Notes under the pieces: generated by a model
What the model was told of the DNA's origin: nothing
The model's database searches: none
The model's input: only the letters and a program-made list of their open reading frames with translations
In this document: piece by piece, positions 58,281 to 64,000 of the stretch
Numbering within the stretch: position 1 is the first letter of the stretch
How the letters are laid out: each line of letters opens with the position of its first letter
Source: Apium graveolens
Taxonomy: Eukaryota > Streptophyta > Magnoliopsida > Apiales > Apiaceae
Reading direction: 5' to 3'
Length of the DNA stretch: 64,000 bases
NCBI RefSeq assembly: GCF_009905375.1
Contig: NC_133650.1
Span: 298,777,957-298,841,956, forward strand
Program-made: the position numbers and the translations under genes

Positions 58281-61200
58281 TCAATTTCTGATCTCTTTGA
58301 TATCAGGAGTTGTTCTGAGATAGTTCTTCAACAAACATCTCTCAGCATATTCAAGTTCATTGATCATCCTTTTTTTAGCATTCTTCAATTCAACTGTATC
58401 TTCACCAGTTTGAAAAATAGCAGCCCTGAGATCATTTATTTTAGCTTTCCTTATATCCTGATCTAGTCTGATGATGTAGGCTTTATCAGACTCTGGATTG
58501 AATTCAAGTCCCTTAATACCAGAAAATGTAGTGATAATATTAGAAGTATTAGGCTTCATTTCAACAATTTCTCCACTATGAGATCTGTACTTGGGACAGT
58601 ATGGGCTGTCAGACTTTACATAGTAAAGCTTCTTCTGTCTTTGAATATTTGACTTTAAACACCCTGTAGCACCGTCTGTTGATCTGTTTATAATTTAAAG
58701 TAGAACATGTTCCAGTTCTTCAAAATACTTCAATGAAATTGCATTCTCCCTGATATGGAGTACCCTCCCATCTGTCATAAAATATAACATGATGTCTTCT
58801 TTCAAAACAGAATGGTAAACCATTTGTACATATTCAAGTTGATTCAATCTCTCAGGAGTTGCTCCTACACCTGGTTCACTTAAGGAAGTTGGATCATTGG
58901 TAGTGTTGTGTATTCTCTTCTCTTTTGAACAACCCAATCTAGATTTGTCTCTTGCTTCCTATCCTGTAACAACTCTTGCTTCAAAACCACTTGATATAGT
59001 CTTTAAAGGTTGAGTCTGTTGAGCTTTTGTGAATCCTGGTAGTAGCATCTTTGAAGGTTTAACATGAGCAATGTCAGAGGTTTCCTTTTCCGTATCTTCT
59101 GATATCAAGTCAACTTGAGCTATGTCAGAGGTTGCTTGCTTCACTGTCATATCAGAACTTACTATATCTTGACTCTGAACAACTTGAGCCATGTCAGAGG
59201 TTGGTTGAGAAATCTTCTTTTTCATCAGAGTAAGACTAACATCTTCATTAGATATTTCTTCCATATCCATGACTGGCACATATACCTTTACAGGTTCACC
59301 AATTTTTTCTTTGCCCTTGGATCTTGGATCTATCTCCACTTGTGATTTGACTTTGGTTGCCTCAGCATTTATCCTTTCTTTTATCACAATGCCCTTAGGC
59401 TTTGAAAGTTTCTTTTCAAAAACAAAAGCTTTAGACTTGGAGTTGACTTTTTCTGCTTTGAGTCTAGCTTCTTCTTCCTTTAGACTTTCAAAGTCCATTC
59501 CGGGATTTTCTTTAAGAAATTATCTCTTTGAAATCTCTTCATCAAGTTCCAGATGTTCAGTAGAACTTATCCTTTTACCAGTATCAAAACTTATTCTTCT
59601 CCCAGTATCAGAACTTGTTCTTTGACTTGTAGTTCCAGCTTTGCTTGATGAAAAACCTTTGACTTGACCATGACCTCCACCCATTCCAGAGTTTCCCTGG
59701 TCATCATTTCCATCATCCTTACCCTTCAGTGATTGAATAGATTTGCATTTGGACTTAATTATTTTCTCCCCCTTTTTGGCATCAGCAGGTAAAAGAAGAG
59801 AGACAAGCAATTCCACTGAGGATTGGATCTCATTGAGCTGAGTTTGCTGAGAAGCTTGATTCTTTAGAATTTCAGAAATTTTTTCTTGTTGCTTCTCCTG
59901 AGTCTTTTCAATATACCCAATTATGTCAAAGGCTGGCTTGAAAAATTTGTTCTTTTCCAATTTTATATTCATATCTTACTGGATCAAAGATTCTTGAATT
60001 TTATTCACCTTGTCATGAGTTATGGAGTATTGACCTTGAAGGTGCCTCGTACTCATTGCAGTAACTCTCAACTGTGCCTTGAAATCATCATTTATCAGCA
60101 TTTTCTCAGCTTTGGTAAGGTGCTCAGCAAGAATTTTTCAGTAGGAACAAAAATAACTGAGTTCCATTCCTTAGTCCACTCCTTTCCTCTAGGAGTTTCA
60201 CTCCAAGGTACTGGTGCATCCTCCCTAACAAACTTCTTGATCAAATCAGCTTTATATGGATCTTGTTGAGGTGCATGTCCAGATGGACCAGCTGCATCAG
60301 CATCTACATTTTCAGCAGCTTCACCAGTAAGTTCAGCATTATAAGCATCAGAACTTACAGAGCCTGCATTATCAGCATCCTCTGATAAAATGACAGTATG
60401 TGAGGCTATAGAGGCTTCAACATCATCCTCTAAGTTCTGATCTGCATCTAAGTTCTGATCAACAGCCAAATCTTGATGCCCACCTAAAATCTGATTCTCA
60501 TCATCCAGATTCAGAATTGGTGTAGTTGGAACATCTTCATTGAAATCAGCATCTTGAATTGGTGTTGCTGGTGGAGTGAGTTGAGTTGGTGGAGATTCCA
60601 AGTATAGAACCTTAGGCACAATTAAGTTATGAATATCAATTTCAGCACTTGTACCCGGGTCTTCAGTATGTACTGGATCAATTATTGGAGACATAGGAGG
60701 CGTAGACACTGTCTCTGGAATATCCTCTTGTTCTTGAATAGGAGACTGGTGAGTTGATTCAGCAGTATGAAGTAATTCAATGACTATAGGTTCTGTTGGG
60801 ATCATAGATTCCTGACCCCCTTCCTTAGCTGTTGCTTCCAGAGTGTCTTCAGAGTGTGATGATACACTTACAGCCCTCCTGGCTCTTTGCTTCTTAAGAC
60901 TCTTTGCAGAATTAGAGACTTTAGGAGATTCATTATCAGTATTTAGCTTTCTAAGCCTTTTGGGGGCCTAGAACTTTCAGTTTCAGTATCTTTCTGAGAA
61001 GAGATCTTCTCAGCTTCTACAACAACAGGTTCTGATATAGGAACATGTTCCTCATTGTCTGACTCATCTCTCAGAACAATTCTCCTTCTTTTCTATTGAG
61101 TCTGAGGTACTATCTTAGTCCTCTTGGGTTTGGAAGATGAAGGCTTCACATGATGTGCTAATGGTTGAGGTTGAGATGACTGTGATGGTTTGAAATATGT

Positions 61201-62130
61201 CCTGATGGAGGGTTGAGTTGGTTGAGGTTGAGAAGTTTGAGGTTGCTGAGAGATGGTAGGTTCTGATGGCTGTGATATGTTGGTGGGTTGAACATCAGGG
61301 AAAACAGATGTGTATGTTTGTGGATCAGCATTTACCAAGATCTATTTTACTAACTGAGGAATCTGTAAGGGTCTCTGCACTTGTTTCTTAATGTCAGCAT
61401 TTAACAAATCATTAAAAGCCCTTTTTGCAAGCTTAAAGGGTGGAATTAAATTACTGGTAGGTTGGGGTTCATCAGCACAATAGAAGGTATATATAAGCTG
61501 ACAGAATCTAGCAAAGTATACTACATTCCTATCCTCTGTCATCCTATCCCCTATGAAACCTAGCACAACACTTGCAAACTCAAAATGAGTTTGATGAATA
61601 AGGGCATACCCGATTTGCTGACTCATGATGGGAATAGCTTCAAAGTTGGAGCATTTATTGGCGAATGCCTTAGTGATACAATCAAAGAAAAAGCTCCATT
61701 CCTTTATGATATTAGCTCTTTTTAGTTGACCCAGCTTTCCCAAAATTTTCTCATAGCCCAGACTGGCCATGAGCTACTGTAAGACAGGATCCTCCACTGT
61801 TGAGAATGTGCAACCTTCAGGTAATTGGAGAGCTTGGAGAGCTTTACAAACTGCTCCAGGAGTAACCACATGCTCGACATCTCCTAATGTGAAAATAATG
61901 CTTGGAGTACCAGTAGCACCACCATCATCAAAAAGCCCAGTTCTCCAAAATATCAGAACTTGTTGGCTTTAAATAGTTTGAGGTTGGGTCAAAGCACACC
62001 CAATCTCACTATGAGCTAATAAATCTTGCACAAAGTGCAGATCTGATGGAGCTTCAGCCTTATTCAAGATTGCAACATAGTTATTTGGTACAAACTTGGC
62101 TCCATCAATAATTAAATCCTTGGGTGCCAT
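58281..62130 (-). pseudogene. Element C ORF3 (Sirevirus post-pol, env-like position)
   Basis: Long frame of about 1280 codons from ATG 62130 (MAPKDLIIDGAKF) to a stop at 58281. It is broken by stops at 61969, 61342, 61093, 59520, 58959 and 58695 and by two frame changes (between 61093 and 60805, and between 60095 and 59972). The N-terminal 250 residues look globular (EWSFFFDCITKAFANKCSN, then FCQLIYTFYCADEP). Gln/Pro/Ser-rich and basic parts follow, then a Glu/Asp-rich region, a possible coiled coil (QEKQQEKISEILKNQ) and a C-terminal globular part (YVQMVYHSVLKEDIMLYF). Homologous to ORF3 of B. No signal peptide or membrane span is evident, so function is unknown. Confidence 0.72.
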
Positions 62131-63597
62131 CAGAAATAAGTGAGAAATTAGAGTGCCTGTAAGGTGTTTGAGAAAATGTCTGTAAAGAAAACCGTCAGAA
62201 AATGTGAGAGAGAATAAGAAAAGAGAGAGAGTAAAATAAAAATGAAAATAAAGATTTGAAAATCTTTTATCTCTTTTACTTAGACACCCCACGTGACAGC
62301 AGTTAATAAGAAGTGGAACAAACCTTTACACCTGTCAGGCATGCAGCAGTTAAGGCAAAAGTTAATGGGCACGGTAAATAAGTAATAATTACTTTGCACA
62401 TTCAGCTTTTTTAAAAAATACTGTTCCCACTAAACAAATAATTATTACTGCTTTAACTCACATAAACCAATATTCTGGAAAAATATGACCGTTCAAGTAA
62501 TGACCAAAAATAAACCAAGTAGATAAATATTGCCACGTCAGCATCAGAACTTGATTATTATCAGGATTTAAAAGTCATCAGAATATGGCTCCTTAACTCG
62601 AAAAGTGAATGTTTATTCCTGTAATTCTTCACACAAAAACTGATATGAGTACATCAGAACTTAATCATCAGAACTTGTCCTTAGAATTTTTGCAACTGAC
62701 ACCTAAACTGTTCATCTAAAACAATATTTATCACCACAGTAATTTTCATCATTCATATGGAGTGTAAGTGTGTGCATTAAGCTAAATATCAGACAAAGAG
62801 TAAAGTCTGATTCACTTCGGTACATCTTAGAAATAAGGCATAACTAAGAACTTTGCTCAAAATCTGTCATTATTCTGAAGTCTACTATAGAATGAGTTCA
62901 TACATGAGTTCACCTCAACTGTTTTGTGCTCATTCTATGCATCTTTTGAAATTCCTTTTTACAGTGGCTTCTCAGTATAAGTGAGTCACAACTGCTTATC
63001 AGAATTTATGCTATTATCATAGTATTTCTCCAGTAATCAGAGAATGTGAAAAGTCACCAAGAAAATTTTATTTTGCTTTTCTAATGCATATTACTTAATA
63101 CCAACAATGCACTTGGGTCTTCCCTTCCACATATATTTTTCTCTAGATCTCAAAGGAGTACCTGATATTTATTACTTTTCTTTTCTTTTTCTTTTGATAA
63201 ATGAGGCTTATCGGCACTTAGTACATCCATCAGATTTACTAACATCAGAATTTAACAGATAAGAAGCACTATTCTAGTTTTTGATTTAGTAATAAGATAC
63301 ACAAAGTAAACTTTAACCAAGCTCAATATCAGAATTTGCTTGTGTTAAAAGATTTCCAAATAAACAATTACTCCAAACATGGGATTATTAGTATATTAGA
63401 GACTACTAGGTCAGCATCTAGCACAGTTATCCTCATTGGAATGAATAGTCACAGAAACATTCATATTACTATTAGAGTTTAGAAATTCACATCAGACAAC
63501 AATCAGCACTTAGAAAATTTCAATTTAAGCACAGAATACACAAGGATAGTAATATCTGTAAATACTGATCATAAAGTCTGATGTATCAGAACATAAA
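62131..63597 (-). other. Element C pol-ORF3 intergenic region
   Basis: Non-coding 1.47 kb. Part nearest ORF3 (62131-62300) is a pyrimidine-rich leader in the element's sense. The remainder contains many TCAGAACTT / TCAGAATTT motifs on the plus strand and aligns with 1-615. Confidence 0.7.
62290..62295 (-). promoter_or_regulatory. G-box ahead of ORF3 in element C
   Basis: CACGTG 160 bp before the ORF3 ATG, followed in the element's sense by a CT-rich leader. Counterpart of 44706-44711 in B. A role as promoter element is inference. Confidence 0.38.
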
Positions 63598-63776
63598 CTA
63601 GGCAGATTTAGAGAAAGAACCTGAAACCATTCCTAGTTCATTTACCAATCTTGTAAAAGTAGCTTCACACAGTGGTTTTGTGAAGATATCTGCTAGTTGT
63701 TGATCTGTTGGAACAAAATGCAATTCCACTGTACCTTCATCCACATGTTCCCTTATGAAGTGGTACTTAATGCTGA
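63598..63776 (-). pseudogene. Element C end of pol (RNase H tail)
   Basis: Last 59 codons of copia pol with TAG at 63598-63600, nearly the same as 616-790 of A. Cut by G at 63777. Confidence 0.85.
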
Positions 63777-64000
63777 TGTAATATCCGGGATATATCGTGT
63801 AATTATTTTTGCTATTATATAATTAATATGTGTGTTCAGTATTTATTCTGTGAGCTAATTGTTAAGTGTTATATGTACTTGAATATTCAAAAATAATATT
63901 AATTGAGTATTTTAATTTTTATATGTCCAAAATAAAATATAGATAATTGTCATATATTCCTAATTATTTTTATGTTGGTTTATGGATTTATAAGAATCAT
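63777..64000 (+). mobile_element. G: start of an LTR-like insertion in C
   Basis: From TGTAATATCCGG onward the match to A's pol stops abruptly. The TGTAATATC start equals that of LTR F, and the sequence is AT-rich and non-coding. Probably the first 224 bp of a gypsy LTR; the strand is a guess from the TG end, and nothing further can be seen. Confidence 0.5.

Larger units (their letters stand above)
57445..63776 (-). mobile_element. Element C: Sirevirus-like copia element, 3' half
   Basis: Same family as A. In the element's sense it holds the end of pol (63598-63776), intergenic region, ORF3 and 3' LTR. The left flank AAGCT (57440-57444) is within D's gag. It is cut at 63777 by sequence G, so the rest of pol, gag and 5' LTR lie outside the window. 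Confidence 0.9.

Overview
The window is plant nuclear DNA made almost wholly of nested, mostly dead LTR retrotransposons. Both Ty1/copia (Sirevirus-like and Ale-like) and Ty3/gypsy elements are present, with initiator-Met-tRNA primer binding sites, a TRIM, a LINE and a hAT-like fragment. Base composition and element types suggest a eudicot with a large repetitive genome. The style of the Sirevirus and gypsy LTRs would fit an Apiaceae-like asterid, but that is only an inference. I found no host protein gene, tRNA, rRNA or CRISPR-like feature.

Layout. (i) 1-21074: Sirevirus-like copia element A, minus strand. Its 5' LTR is at 20463-21074 and its 3' end lies left of the window. It is split by gypsy-derived element L1 (2932-17017, 4.3-kb LTRs, target duplication TTAAT). 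(ii) 21075-51591: a second, more decayed Sirevirus-like element B, plus strand. Its gag is cut by A, its pol by a solo gypsy LTR H (24322-28594, duplication AAATG) and by a second L-type element L2 (29527-43377, duplication TCAAG). B continues with RNase H, a long post-pol open frame (ORF3) that holds a hAT-like fragment, and its 3' LTR (50375-51591). (iii) 51592-56741: an old LINE reverse-transcriptase remnant on the minus strand. It is split by Ale-like copia element E (52443-56433, duplication ATTAT) whose LTRs are only 74 bp. E itself holds a composite insertion of a gypsy solo LTR (F) plus a TRIM, together flanked by TAGAG. (iv) 56742-57444: LTR, primer binding site and gag start of gypsy element D, cut by (v) element C (57445 to 63776 and beyond), a Sirevirus of A's family, minus strand, with 3' LTR, long ORF3 and the end of pol. 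From 63777 a further LTR-like sequence (G) breaks C's pol.

How the parts relate. L1 and L2 are two independent, recent insertions that carry the same broken internal region. They are therefore best read as a non-autonomous (LARD-like) family mobilised in trans. Their internal region holds an extra RNase H fragment ahead of a decayed gag-RT-RNase H-integrase series. A/C and B each carry a family-specific dispersed short motif in both the LTR and the region around ORF3. Both families also have a G-box (CACGTG) 160-210 bp ahead of the ORF3 start, which makes an internal ORF3 promoter a testable idea. The inferred order of events is: LINE first, then E, B and D into or beside it, then TRIM/F into E, H, L2 and A into B, C into D, and last L1 into A and G into C.
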